Shown here: positions 8,099-16,458 of the stretch, piece by piece
Position numbering within the stretch: position 1 is the first letter of the stretch
Layout: every line of letters starts with the position of its first letter
Assembly (NCBI GenBank): GCA_030650995.1
Contig: JAUSCY010000080.1
Location: 1-45,574, forward strand
Source: Sheuella sp.
Lineage (GTDB): Bacteria; Pseudomonadota; Gammaproteobacteria; Burkholderiales; Burkholderiaceae_B
DNA: 45,574 bases
Direction of reading: 5' to 3'
Notes under the pieces: generated by a model
The model's input: only the letters and a program-made list of their open reading frames with translations
The model's database searches: none
Told to the model about the DNA's origin: nothing
Position numbers and translations under genes: made by a program

Positions 8099-8833
8099 CT
8101 GCATCCCTCGAATCACCTAACTGTCTCGGATGAACACGGCATACGAAATCTGTCGTTCGGCACACGTTTTATACAGGGAGGCATGCGGATCCACGATCCC
8201 TATGCCCTGGAGTTCGAATACATACAGCAGATGATGTTGTGGATGTTATTTAGTCGATCACCCTCGCATATTGTCCAGCTAGGGCTGGGCGCCGCGTCAT
8301 TGACCAAGTTTTGTTACAAGCATTATCCTCGCAGCAAAATTACTGCCGTTGAGCTCAACCCCGCAGTGATCGAGATTTGTCGCTCGGAATTTTATTTGCC
8401 ACAAGATGACAAACGACTATCCGTGATCGTGATGGATGCGATGGACTACGTCACGAACAAGGCGAATCACTCCAGAGTGGACATCCTGCAAGTCGATTTA
8501 TATGACGCGCAAGCTGAAAAACCGGCACTTGATTCGCCAGAGTTTTATCAAGCCTGCTCGGAGTGTCTTTCACCTGAGGGCATGATGACCGTCAATCTTT
8601 TTTGCGATGCGCCTGATCACTCTAAAAATATAGAATCGATGGAGCAATCATTTGAAGCCGTAGCATGGCTCACTGAAGTCCATGACAGCAATATCGTTGC
8701 GATCGCATTCAAAAAATCGCCGTCAATTAATTTTGAAAAACTCTATGAGCGTGCCGCATTGCTTGAGCAACAGCTTAAGCTACCCGCGAGCACCTGGGTC
8801 GATGGACTGGTTCAGTGGATGCACGGACCCTAA
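8099..8833 (+). CDS. Spermidine-synthase-like protein (SAM-fold); start codon unclear
   Basis: The protein has the Rossmann-like core of the spermine/spermidine synthase family: LGLGAASLTKFCYKHYP (nucleotide-binding loop), ITAVELNPAVIEICR, VIVMDAMDYV and ILQVDLYDAQ. Proteins of this type often occur as stand-alone polyamine-synthase-like or methyltransferase-fold proteins of unclear substrate. The first ATG is at 8183, but recognisable family sequence (LTVSDEHGIRNLSFGTRFIQ) lies in frame before it, back to about 8114. The frame is closed by TAA at 8069-8071 and holds no ATG, GTG or TTG before 8183. The best candidate is CTG at 8099, with AAGG 8 bases upstream (8087-8090). Otherwise translation starts at 8183 and loses a conserved segment, or the N-terminus has been damaged. 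Function confidence is higher than start confidence. Confidence 0.7.
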   Translation: MHPSNHLTVSDEHGIRNLSFGTRFIQGGMRIHDPYALEFEYIQQMMLWMLFSRSPSHIVQLGLGAASLTKFCYKHYPRSKITAVELNPAVIEICRSEFYLPQDDKRLSVIVMDAMDYVTNKANHSRVDILQVDLYDAQAEKPALDSPEFYQACSECLSPEGMMTVNLFCDAPDHSKNIESMEQSFEAVAWLTEVHDSNIVAIAFKKSPSINFEKLYERAALLEQQLKLPASTWVDGLVQWMHGP

Positions 8834-8856
8834 CCAGGCACGTGCATCGTGGAGTA

Positions 8857-10008
8857 TCACTCAGATTTTGAGTTATTTCTCTTGATAAAGTCGATCAATA
8901 TCTGGCTGACTTTTTCGGGCTGCTCCTGTTGCACCCAGTGTCCAGCGCCTTCAACCAGAACGGTACCCTGATACTTGGTGCAAAGCGTCTGCTCTACACG
9001 CTCAAGACCTCCAGGTGTCTGATATACACCCCAGTCACTTTTTCCACCCATAAACATTGCTGGCACATTGATCGTAAGACCCGCAAATACAGCTAGATCC
9101 TTATCGCCCGGATTCCTGCGATACCCTTGCAACCCTCCCTGAAAACCTGTACGACTGTACTCTTCTGTATAGACCTTCAATTCATCATCAGGTAACCACT
9201 TACAGGCGCGGATGTTCTCCGGAGAAGGCATATCAGGCGCAACGGACTCGGCCATACCTTTTTCCAGATCCATTACATAATACCGGGGAAGCTTGGCCCA
9301 TTCACTCGCACTTAGCTCTGAGAGTGGGTGAGGTTTGTTCTTTACCCAGTCAGCACTTTTCATATGGTAATAAGCACGTAAAAAATCGTGCAGACCCTGA
9401 CTAGGATGCCAGATATTTTCATTCGCAGGTTTGGTTGCGTAATAGTTCATGTAGTACTTGCGAGGCGGATTAAGCTTTGCCAGATCTTCGTTGATCCGAA
9501 CCGGTTCAACAGGCGCAGCAAGTACATTCGCAGTATTAAAGGGCAAGGACTCCGGCCCTCCCCTAAAGGGCGAACTCATCATGACGACCGATCTGAATAC
9601 ATCCGGGCGCGTAAGTGCGCACCAGCCTGCAAGAGGCGATCCCTGATCATGACCGATCACTGCCGCAACAGAGCGATAACCCAGCGCATAGACCAGAGCC
9701 AGCATGTCATGAATTTTATTCAGCGTACTAAATGGTCTCAAATCATCGTCATACTGCACATCCGAGCCAGAACTACGTCCGTACCCTCTGACATCAGGCG
9801 CGATCACATGATAGCCAGCCTGGGCGAGAGGAACCATGACTTTACGCCAGCTATAGGCGAGCTCGGGAAACCCATGTATGAGAAGCAATAACGGCCGGCC
9901 AGCGGTTTCGTAGCCAGCCTCAAGAACATGAAACCTGATTCCATTTACATCGTCAACAAAACGTGAACGAATGCCAGTGGGGAGAGTTGAGGCGTTGAGT
10001 GGTGTCAT
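8857..10008 (-). CDS. Alpha/beta-hydrolase, epoxide hydrolase type
   Basis: A 383-residue cytoplasmic alpha/beta-hydrolase. HGFPE at residues 45-49 forms the oxyanion region, DVRGYGRSSG follows at 72-81, and the nucleophile elbow is GHDQGS at 119-124, with aspartate D121 instead of serine, the signature of epoxide hydrolases and haloalkane dehalogenases. The cap domain spans roughly 165-275, and GAGHWVQQEQP near the C-terminus holds the catalytic histidine. Soluble epoxide hydrolases add water to epoxides through an alkyl-enzyme ester on this aspartate, giving diols. The usual W or F after HD is replaced by Q. It is convergent with the spermidine-synthase-like gene (23 bases apart) and appears to be a single-gene unit. 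Confidence 0.87.
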   Translation of the reverse strand: MTPLNASTLPTGIRSRFVDDVNGIRFHVLEAGYETAGRPLLLLIHGFPELAYSWRKVMVPLAQAGYHVIAPDVRGYGRSSGSDVQYDDDLRPFSTLNKIHDMLALVYALGYRSVAAVIGHDQGSPLAGWCALTRPDVFRSVVMMSSPFRGGPESLPFNTANVLAAPVEPVRINEDLAKLNPPRKYYMNYYATKPANENIWHPSQGLHDFLRAYYHMKSADWVKNKPHPLSELSASEWAKLPRYYVMDLEKGMAESVAPDMPSPENIRACKWLPDDELKVYTEEYSRTGFQGGLQGYRRNPGDKDLAVFAGLTINVPAMFMGGKSDWGVYQTPGGLERVEQTLCTKYQGTVLVEGAGHWVQQEQPEKVSQILIDFIKRNNSKSE

Positions 10009-10101
10009 TTGTCAGCGGTGCAAAGGATTTGTATTTTTGAACAATACCATCATCGCTTTAAAACCAACAAGCCCACCCAGATAGCCAGTCAGTAAAGAAA
10101 A

Positions 10102-10302
10102 TCAAGCTCTATCTACGGAACCGCGCCTGGATTGAGACTGATTTCTACCACCTATATGTGTTTCCCTGTCGCTGCGACTCAGTGGGGTTCTCCTGCCCTG
10201 GTTAATTTGAGTTGTATCTTGATGCCCCTGTTTATTCACATCATTTTCAACTTTGCCTGAATGTGGTGTTTGATGGTCAGACGCGTCGGGACGATTTTTC
10301 AT
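10102..10302 (-). CDS. Small hydrophilic, probably disordered protein
   Basis: A 66-residue open frame from an ATG at 10302 (an in-frame start at 10338 would add 12 residues). The product is almost entirely polar and charged, rich in Arg, Asp, Gln, Ser and Gly, with no predicted membrane segment and no domain I recognise. The tail SRSDRETHIGGRNQSQSRRG looks like low-complexity disordered protein rather than random translation, and the rarity of hydrophobic residues supports real coding. No function can be assigned. It stands alone after the epoxide hydrolase promoter region. Confidence 0.5.
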   Translation of the reverse strand: MKNRPDASDHQTPHSGKVENDVNKQGHQDTTQINQGRRTPLSRSDRETHIGGRNQSQSRRGSVDRA

Positions 10303-10360
10303 GATTATCTCGATAATGTGAAAAAGTTTTTTCATCAAATTACATTTTTCTTATGTTCAG

Positions 10361-10393
10361 GCAGTAGTGTCCAGTTTAACCGGACACTACTGC
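10361..10393. repeat. Perfect 12-bp inverted repeat
   Basis: GCAGTAGTGTCC (10361-10372) and GGACACTACTGC (10382-10393) are exact reverse complements around a 9-base spacer. There is no T-tract. It lies at the left edge of a patch of decayed coding sequence. It could be the fused ends of a lost insertion element or a dyad binding site; a terminator is less likely. Confidence 0.7.
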
Positions 10394-10445
10394 AAACTTA
10401 TATCTCTCCATATATTTTCAATTATTTTTTTAAAATCCAAACTGA

Positions 10446-10628
10446 AATCACGCTCTGGGTTCTGTTCTAAATCATGTTCTGGGTTCTGTTCAATACACGA
10501 TTGAAGAAACCCGCCACGGGGAAGCGCAAGCCGAAAATGGATGTGAGTTTGTTGATCTCAGCACATTAAATAAAATCAACATCCGGATGTTCATGTCGCG
10601 AATGGCATCCGTCGAAAACCATCCATGA
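10446..10628 (+). pseudogene. Probable remnant: C-terminus of a PilZ/YcgR-like protein
   Basis: An open stretch without a usable start ends at TGA 10626-10628. Its C-terminal part, GCEFVDLSTLNKINIRMFMS, resembles the end of the PilZ domain in YcgR-type flagellar-brake proteins (typically G-x-x-F-V/L-D-L followed by an IQRYI-like helix). The upstream part translates a 24-bp repeat (14 identical bases at 10454-10467 and 10478-10491) as NHALGSVL/NHVLGSVQ. No ATG, GTG or TTG precedes the conserved part and the N-terminal YcgR domain is absent, so I call it a fragment. The family identification rests on about 30 residues read by eye. Confidence 0.4.
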
Positions 10629-10753
10629 GGTGGTGCTAACCAATCATGGATATGGGTTTATCGGTATCGCCATAGAAAAAAATCGACAGGCAGTAGATCA
10701 CTTCTCCTGCAGAAAATGCAACCGAACTCGCAAAACACGCTGCCGAAAACGCG

Positions 10754-11002
10754 ATGGAGTCTTTGCATATTGCGGTTCAGGCTGCTGAACAAGCACTTAA
10801 AGATAGTCAGGAGGCAGTCAAGTCAACTGAGAAAGCCAGTAAATTAATCATGGAACGAGGTAAAGAAGTCGTTGCACAATCTGTCGAGTCAATCCGAGAA
10901 GCTGCGATCAGGTCACGGACGGCATCCAAGCGTGCAGCCGACCAGTCCTCAGTCATGGATCCACCCAAGGATAGGCCTAATGACATTCAAAAAATTCAGT
11001 AA
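10754..11002 (+). CDS. Short helical protein, phasin-like; possibly a truncated gene
   Basis: An 82-residue open frame from ATG 10754. The first 55 residues are a long amphipathic, Ala/Glu/Lys-rich helix (AAEQALKDSQEAVKSTEKAS and VVAQSVESIREAA), reminiscent of phasins or other coiled-coil proteins, followed by a basic Pro/Asp-rich tail. The same helical pattern continues in frame upstream of the ATG (ENATELAKHAAENA) back to a stop at 10694-10696. No other start codon and no ribosome-binding site are present there. It is therefore probably the surviving 3' part of a larger gene in a decayed region, although expression from 10754 cannot be excluded. No confident family assignment. Confidence 0.4.
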   Translation: MESLHIAVQAAEQALKDSQEAVKSTEKASKLIMERGKEVVAQSVESIREAAIRSRTASKRAADQSSVMDPPKDRPNDIQKIQ

Positions 11003-11203
11003 TCTTTTATTTCAAACCAAGACGACAGGCACTTTAGTCTCCTTTATTTAGAAAATTAAAATGTAAAGACGTCCAATCTAGGGTTTTCTCTCCCCTCCGC
11101 ATACTGTAATTTTTCCGAGTTTAGTGCAAGATACTGAAGTTGGCTAAAGGTAACTTGTGCTTAAACAAGATTTCAAAATAATCGCAGTACTCGGAGACAA
11201 GTA

Positions 11204-12436
11204 ATGAATTTCAAGAAATCAGTTCTTTCCACCCTTCTCACAGGAGCCCTGCTTAGCGCCGGCATCCTGACAAGCGTTGCTCAGGCCCAAGATGCCAAGC
11301 CATTCCGTATTGGTGCGATGGTTGATATGTCGGGCATTTATTCCGCGCTGGGCGGCCCCGGCATGGTTAACGCCATCAAAATGGCTTCAGAGGACTTCGG
11401 CGGCAAAGTACTGGGTCGCCCTATCGAAATTCTCTCCGCGAATTACCAGAATAAAGTCGACATCACTTCAGCACGCGCACGTGAATGGTATGACCGTGAT
11501 GATGTCAACATGATTATCGAATCAAGTGACTCAGCATCGGCCCTAGCTATCCAGAAAATTGCGCGTGAGAAAAAGCGTATCGCAATCTTCGCCGGCTCTG
11601 CAAGTTCAGCCTTGACGAACGCCGAATGCTCACCTTATGGCGTGCACTATGTATACGATACCTACGCGCTTGCGCACGGCACAGGTGCGGCGGTAACAAA
11701 AGCCGGAGGCGATAGCTGGTTCTTCATCACTGCAGATTACGCATTTGGTCAGGCACTGGAAAAAGATACCAGTGAAGTAGTCGTCGCCAATGGAGGCAAA
11801 GTAGTTGGCAGCGTTCGTGCACCACTGAACTCACCTGATTTCTCCTCTTACCTTTTGCAGGCTCAAGCATCCAAAGCTAAAGTCATTGGTCTAGCCAATG
11901 CTGGCACGGATACACAAAACGCTGTCCGTCAGGCCTCTGAGTTCGGTATTGTTCAGGCTGGCCAGAAAATGGCTACTCTTCTTGTTTTCCTGACCGATAT
12001 CAAAGGAATGGGATTGCAAGTTGCACAAGGTCTGATGTTTACCAACGGATTCTATTGGGATCGTAACGACGACACGCGCGCCTTTGCAAAACGTTTCGGT
12101 GAGCGCAATGGTGGTGCAATGCCTTCAATGGTTCAAGCTGGCGCCTATTCTGCTACCATGCACTATCTGAAATCAGTCGCTGCTGCGGGAACCGATGATG
12201 CTGATGCAGTTGCAGCCAAAATGAAAGAAATGGAAATCAATGATTTCTTTGCGACAAAAGGTAAAATCCGTGTGGATGGCCGTATGGTCCACGACATGTA
12301 CCTGGTAGAAGCCAAAAAACCCTCAGAATCGAAAGGTCCCTGGGACTTAATGAAAATCATATCGGTTATTCCTGGCGACCAAGCTTTCCGCCCCCTGTCA
12401 GAAAGTGTTTGCCCATTAGTTAAGAAAGCTGGCTAA
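11204..12436 (+). CDS. ABC transporter receptor, branched-chain amino acid (LivJ/type I) family
   Basis: A 410-residue periplasmic binding protein of the Peripla_BP_6 family. A Sec signal peptide (LLTGALLSAGILTSVAQAQ) precedes FRIGAMVDMSGIYSALGGPG, the family's N-terminal signature, followed by IEILSANYQNKVD and WFFITADYAFGQALEKD. GGAGACAAGTA precedes the ATG as a strong ribosome-binding site. Homologues near aromatic or amide catabolic operons bind branched-chain amino acids, amides, urea or aromatic acids; the ligand is not evident here. No liv-type permease or ATPase adjoins it, so it is an orphan receptor that must share a transporter encoded elsewhere. A strong intrinsic terminator follows, showing a monocistronic unit. 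Confidence 0.92.
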   Translation: MNFKKSVLSTLLTGALLSAGILTSVAQAQDAKPFRIGAMVDMSGIYSALGGPGMVNAIKMASEDFGGKVLGRPIEILSANYQNKVDITSARAREWYDRDDVNMIIESSDSASALAIQKIAREKKRIAIFAGSASSALTNAECSPYGVHYVYDTYALAHGTGAAVTKAGGDSWFFITADYAFGQALEKDTSEVVVANGGKVVGSVRAPLNSPDFSSYLLQAQASKAKVIGLANAGTDTQNAVRQASEFGIVQAGQKMATLLVFLTDIKGMGLQVAQGLMFTNGFYWDRNDDTRAFAKRFGERNGGAMPSMVQAGAYSATMHYLKSVAAAGTDDADAVAAKMKEMEINDFFATKGKIRVDGRMVHDMYLVEAKKPSESKGPWDLMKIISVIPGDQAFRPLSESVCPLVKKAG

Positions 12437-12483
12437 GCAGGTGGGTAACATACCTTTGTAATAAATTTAAAGTTATACCCACT

Positions 12484-12523
12484 AAATGGATACCTGAAAT
12501 ATTTTCAGGTATCCATTTTTTTT
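12484..12523 (+). terminator. Strong intrinsic terminator
   Basis: A 16-bp perfect stem (AAATGGATACCTGAAA at 12484-12499 with TTTCAGGTATCCATTT at 12503-12518) has a 3-base loop and runs into an eight-T tract. It lies 48 bases after the receptor gene's stop and is the clearest terminator in the window. Confidence 0.93.
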
Positions 12524-12582
12524 AATTACACTGGGTCGTAGGGTCTGGAACTTATTGACCTTTGTATTTAAAAATTTAAAAT

Positions 12583-13407
12583 ATGAAAAAAACGATTCAA
12601 AATGTGCCTACCTTCAGGCAACATTTACAAAAAATTATCTTTGATTCGGATACCCCTGCCGGCAGGATGTTCGATAAAGTATTAATTACAGTGATTCTGT
12701 TATCACTTGTAATGGTCATTCTCGATAGCGTAGAGTCGATTTCTAAAAGATATTATTTTCAACTGTCCTTTTTAGAATGGGTTTTTACAGGTTTATTTAC
12801 ACTCGAATACGCAGCCAGAATTTATTGCTCACCACAAAGATTGCGTTATATCCGCAGCTTTTTTGGCATCGTCGATCTTCTGACTCTGATTCCTCTATAT
12901 TTTGCGATGCTTTTTCCAGAACTTCATTCGTTGATAGATGTAAGAGTACTCAGATTGATTCGTATATTTCGAATTTTCAAACTGACGGCTTATATTTCTG
13001 AATACACCCATCTAGCCAATGCTTTCAAGGCAAGCAGAAGAAAAATTCTTGTTTTTCTATCAATCGTATCGATGGTTGTACTCGTGATGGGGACACTCAT
13101 GTATGTCGTGGAGGGTCCTCAACACGGCTTTACCAGTATCCCCGTTGGAATTTACTGGGCTATTACTACGATGACTACGGTTGGTTATGGTGACATCACA
13201 CCCAAAACAGATCTGGGCAGACTGATCTCGTCTGTCATGATGTTAATGGGTTGGGGTACTTTAGCTGTGCCAACTGGAATTATGACCGCAGAGATGACGC
13301 AACTTTCACGCAAATCTAATTATAAAAAATGTACTTACTGTCACAGAGACAATCTAAATGAGTCTGATATTTACTGTGGCTCATGCGGAATGGATCAACG
13401 TAAGTAG
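12583..13407 (+). CDS. Voltage-gated-type potassium channel with C-terminal zinc ribbon
   Basis: A 274-residue inner-membrane protein with the six-segment ion_trans fold. S1 lies around 33-50, S2 around 62-80, S3 around 93-110, and S4 contains the regularly spaced arginines RVLRLIRIFRIF at 121-132. The pore carries the K+ selectivity filter TTVGYGD at 198-204. S6 spans about 213-238. The C-terminus holds two CxxC pairs (C250/C253 and C265/C268, separated by 11 residues), a probable zinc ribbon in the cytoplasm that replaces the usual tetramerisation or nucleotide-binding domain. It passes K+, with gating by voltage inferred from S4. It sits alone downstream of a terminator and is convergent with a KefB-type antiporter. 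Confidence 0.9.
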   Translation: MKKTIQNVPTFRQHLQKIIFDSDTPAGRMFDKVLITVILLSLVMVILDSVESISKRYYFQLSFLEWVFTGLFTLEYAARIYCSPQRLRYIRSFFGIVDLLTLIPLYFAMLFPELHSLIDVRVLRLIRIFRIFKLTAYISEYTHLANAFKASRRKILVFLSIVSMVVLVMGTLMYVVEGPQHGFTSIPVGIYWAITTMTTVGYGDITPKTDLGRLISSVMMLMGWGTLAVPTGIMTAEMTQLSRKSNYKKCTYCHRDNLNESDIYCGSCGMDQRK

Positions 13408-13445
13408 CTTGATCCAATCATGCTTACAGTTATTGCGGTTGAAAA

Positions 13446-15158
13446 CTAATCAGTCTTTGAGGTGAAACGCTGAAAGATATGACGCGTCATTCCTTTTGCC
13501 AGCTCTTCTTCACCAAAGAATATTGTTCCCATACCGTCCTGACTTAACAACTGCGACTCTTGCTCGGTATGCGTACGGATAACAACTTCAATTCCTGGAT
13601 TGAGTGTTCTTGCCGTGTCGACCATTTGTCTGACCTGAATGGTATCTGGCGTAGCGATGACCAACATTGCTGCCTCAGCAATATGGGCCTGAATTAAAAC
13701 CGCCGGCTCACCCGCATTACCAGAAACCGCTGCGATACCTTTTGTCCTCAAGACTTCAACCAGCTCCCGGTTCTGTTCTGCGATGACGTAAGGGATGCCC
13801 TGTTCATCAAGTGCTTGAGCAATTCTTCTACCTACCCGACCATAGCCTACGAGTACAACCTGACCTTCCAAATATTTTTCAGTTGTATTTACAGGTAAGG
13901 TCGCTGTTTGATCCAGTCGCGCATTTAACTTGCGCGCAAATGAAAAACGATGAAGTAGCCAGCCAAGTGACGGCTCAATCAATTTAAATAAAAACGAATT
14001 GAATGCAATGGACAACAATACGCCTGAAAGAATGAGCGTCATGCCATCCTTTTTCAACAAACCAAGCGTCACGCCCAGGCCTGACAAAATAATTGAAAAC
14101 TCACCAATTTGTGCCAGGCTTACACCGATTGAAAATGCAAGGCGCAAAGGATATCTGGATAACAGAATCACGGCTACGGCTGCCAAAAAGTTGATCAACA
14201 CTACGATCATGAATACAATCATCACACGCAAAGGTTGTTCATAGAGAATCGCAGGTTCTACAAGCATTCCTATCGATACAAAAAACAATACTGAAAATGC
14301 GTCTCTCAGTGGCAAAGTCTGCTCTGCTGCACGGTGACTAAATTCAGATTCGCGCATGACGGTACCAGCAAAAAAGGCACCGATTGCGAAAGAAACATTA
14401 AATAGTTCAGAGGCTCCATATGCAATACCAATGGCGGTAGTGATGACAGCGAGAGTGAATAGCTCTCTTGAGCCGGTTTGAGCAACTTGCCATAACAGAT
14501 AGGGCAGCACCCGTTTACCTACGATCAACATCACCGCCACAAAGGCTGACACTTGCAATAGCGTTTTGCCAACCTCTTTCCATACACTGATCGCTAAAAG
14601 GGGTTGAGCACTGGCGGGCGCAAGCATCTCCGCAAAGGCTGGCAGCATCACGAGTGCGAAAACAGTTACGAGATCCTGTACAACCAACCAGCCCACGGCA
14701 ATACGTCCGCTCAATGAGTCAAGCTCATCTCTGGCTTCCAGTGACTTCAGCATGACAACTGTGCTCGCGCACGCAAGACAAAGCCCGAAAATGAGCCCAC
14801 TCGCGGCACTCCATCCCCATAAACTGGAGACTAGGAAACCAACTGCTGTCGTTGCGGCCATCTGAATGAAAGCCCCAGTCATCGCAATTCGCTTGACCGC
14901 CATCAAGTCACTGGGAGAGAAATGCAAACCAACGCCAAACATCAACAGCATGATGCCGATTTCAGAGAGTTGCGATGCAATATGTGGATCTGCCACAAAT
15001 CCTGGCGTGGCTGGTCCGATGATGATACCCGCGACAAGATAACCAACAATGGCGGGCACTTTGCTTCGCTCAGCCAGCAGGCCAAGAATCAGTGCCATTA
15101 CAAAACCAACTGCGATGGTCGTAATTAAAGGCAAACTGTGCGTCAAAGCTTTCACCAT
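13446..15158 (-). CDS. CPA2 cation:proton antiporter, KefB/YbaL type
   Basis: A 570-residue inner-membrane antiporter. About 12 hydrophobic segments fill residues 5-400 (Na+/H+ exchanger fold, with GYLVAGIIIGP and MLLMFGVGLHFSPSDL near the N-terminus). They are followed by a cytoplasmic RCK/TrkA-N domain beginning VVLVGYGRVGRRIAQALDEQ (GxGxxG nucleotide-binding). This architecture belongs to KefB/KefC and YbaL, which export K+ or other cations in exchange for H+, sometimes gated by glutathione adducts or NAD(H). Length is close to YbaL (about 560). The longer frame to 15167 begins with TTG; the ATG at 15158 is preferred. No KefG/KefF ancillary gene adjoins it, so regulation by electrophile stress is unproven. 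Confidence 0.9.
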   Translation of the reverse strand: MVKALTHSLPLITTIAVGFVMALILGLLAERSKVPAIVGYLVAGIIIGPATPGFVADPHIASQLSEIGIMLLMFGVGLHFSPSDLMAVKRIAMTGAFIQMAATTAVGFLVSSLWGWSAASGLIFGLCLACASTVVMLKSLEARDELDSLSGRIAVGWLVVQDLVTVFALVMLPAFAEMLAPASAQPLLAISVWKEVGKTLLQVSAFVAVMLIVGKRVLPYLLWQVAQTGSRELFTLAVITTAIGIAYGASELFNVSFAIGAFFAGTVMRESEFSHRAAEQTLPLRDAFSVLFFVSIGMLVEPAILYEQPLRVMIVFMIVVLINFLAAVAVILLSRYPLRLAFSIGVSLAQIGEFSIILSGLGVTLGLLKKDGMTLILSGVLLSIAFNSFLFKLIEPSLGWLLHRFSFARKLNARLDQTATLPVNTTEKYLEGQVVLVGYGRVGRRIAQALDEQGIPYVIAEQNRELVEVLRTKGIAAVSGNAGEPAVLIQAHIAEAAMLVIATPDTIQVRQMVDTARTLNPGIEVVIRTHTEQESQLLSQDGMGTIFFGEEELAKGMTRHIFQRFTSKTD

Positions 15159-15219
15159 CCATATCAAGAAAGACTAGTCTATATGATGAGGGAGATTCTT
15201 ATATGAACGCAACCTTTAA

Positions 15220-15744
15220 TTAGTGATCTACAAATCCTCTTCGCTGCGCCATCTTCAGACCAAGAGCCCGAAGTGTTTCCTGAGTCAGAAATGCTGCATG
15301 AGGATATATCTCTGCCTCCTCTTGTGCGGCATGTCTTTGATACTTCTCCACGAATTCTTTCAAGTGCACGGGTACAGGGTGATTCTCACCCTGTTCAAGT
15401 TTCTCCAGCCAGACGCTGCAGATTACCCATAACTGATTAAGAACCTGATGCTCGGCCTCCAGACGATTAATCGCTTCAGATAATATCTGGTACAGATCAG
15501 CACCCATCGCATCGGGGCTCAATATTCGCAGCGCAGGAAAAAGATCCTCTTCTTCATCCTGATGATGCAGGGGCGCCGCCATCGTGAAATAGCGCATGAT
15601 GCTTTGCGCTGCTTCACGTGCACTGTCATCCACCCCACGCTTTGACACATGGGTTTCCAGCTTAAGCATCAGATTTGTAAATCGCCGTACTTTTTCATGG
15701 CAGGTTTTTAACAAATCGATTGGCGCATCAAAGATTGTGTTCAT
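15220..15744 (-). CDS. Hemerythrin-domain protein
   Basis: A 174-residue all-helical protein with hemerythrin/HHE-type iron ligands in the expected order: H16 in CHEKVRRF, the HHQDEEEDLFP cluster in the second helix, EAEHQVLNQLW in the third and YQRHAAQEEAEIYP in the fourth. Such domains bind a di-iron centre that reacts with O2 or NO. Its ATG overlaps the stop of the upstream ytfE-like gene by 4 bases (ATGA), so the two are translationally coupled. It therefore falls under the same NorR/sigma-54 control. A role in NO binding or in iron supply to the repair protein is an inference from this linkage. Small cytoplasmic, no signal peptide. Confidence 0.85.
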   Translation of the reverse strand: MNTIFDAPIDLLKTCHEKVRRFTNLMLKLETHVSKRGVDDSAREAAQSIMRYFTMAAPLHHQDEEEDLFPALRILSPDAMGADLYQILSEAINRLEAEHQVLNQLWVICSVWLEKLEQGENHPVPVHLKEFVEKYQRHAAQEEAEIYPHAAFLTQETLRALGLKMAQRRGFVDH

Positions 15745-16421
15745 GCTGCCAGAGTTTTTTTATCGCTGGTAAAGAGAATATTGTTTTCAAGGTGAATATG
15801 CTGCATGAGGTCTTCACGCAGCTGCCTGAGTCCTGCGTAAAGCGCTCTCCATGTATTGCACGCATCCGCAGGCTCAGTAATGTCCTGTGTTAAATCTTCA
15901 AGACGTGCCAGAGCCTCTCCATGCTGATCATGCTCAAATCGCATCATGGAAACAGGTGCCATCACAGTATCAGCGCTAACTCGTCTTAGCATCGGGAAAA
16001 GGATTTGCTCCTCTTTCAGCATATGGCTTTCAAGCTCTTGCTGCATATCTGTCAAATGATCGGCAAGACCAAGAGGACATCCTGCACGTTCAGCATGGAC
16101 TTGCTCGACCCTGCGCGCCAGACGAATCAGTTCAGGTAATTCTTCCCGGTGTCGTGCATGATAACGCTCGAGAATATGGTCGATGAGATCATCTTTAGAT
16201 TCCTCCCTCCAATCCAGCTCGGCATGCTGGCCAAGTGCAATCAGCGCGTTTAACTGCTCCAGTACTGGTTCAGTATTCTCAATTTTTCTGCGTGCAAGCG
16301 CTTCTCGCAGACTTTTTTGACCACCACAGCAAAAATCCAGCTTGTTCGTATGAAAAATTCGCGTTGCACCCGGAATATCGCAGGCAATCGTGCCAATGGT
16401 CTGATCAAGTAATGTAGTCAT
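15741..16421 (-). CDS. ytfE: Iron-sulfur cluster repair di-iron protein (YtfE/ScdA/NorA family)
   Basis: A 226-residue cytoplasmic di-iron protein that repairs nitrosative or oxidative damage to iron-sulfur clusters. The ScdA_N domain has the diagnostic DFCCGG motif at about 29-34. A hemerythrin-like domain follows, with ligands in DLIDHILERYHARHREELPE, LESHMLKEEQILFP, RFEHDQHGEAL and LMQHIHLENNILF. The ATG at 16421 has an AGAG ribosome-binding site; longer frames do not match the family. In Ralstonia/Cupriavidus the homologous norA is NorR-controlled. Here too norR is divergent, and a sigma-54 promoter with three NorR boxes lies directly upstream. The hemerythrin gene overlaps its 3' end. 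No nitric oxide reductase gene follows. Confidence 0.93.
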   Translation of the reverse strand: MTTLLDQTIGTIACDIPGATRIFHTNKLDFCCGGQKSLREALARRKIENTEPVLEQLNALIALGQHAELDWREESKDDLIDHILERYHARHREELPELIRLARRVEQVHAERAGCPLGLADHLTDMQQELESHMLKEEQILFPMLRRVSADTVMAPVSMMRFEHDQHGEALARLEDLTQDITEPADACNTWRALYAGLRQLREDLMQHIHLENNILFTSDKKTLAA

Positions 16422-16458
16422 AGCGTTCTCTTTGTTTGGGTTTCCATTTTGATATTTA

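Noticed and set aside
9388-9891. Plus-strand open frame of 167 codons within the epoxide hydrolase gene
   Set aside because: Antisense to well-supported hydrolase motifs (D121 elbow, cap domain); no coding character of its own.
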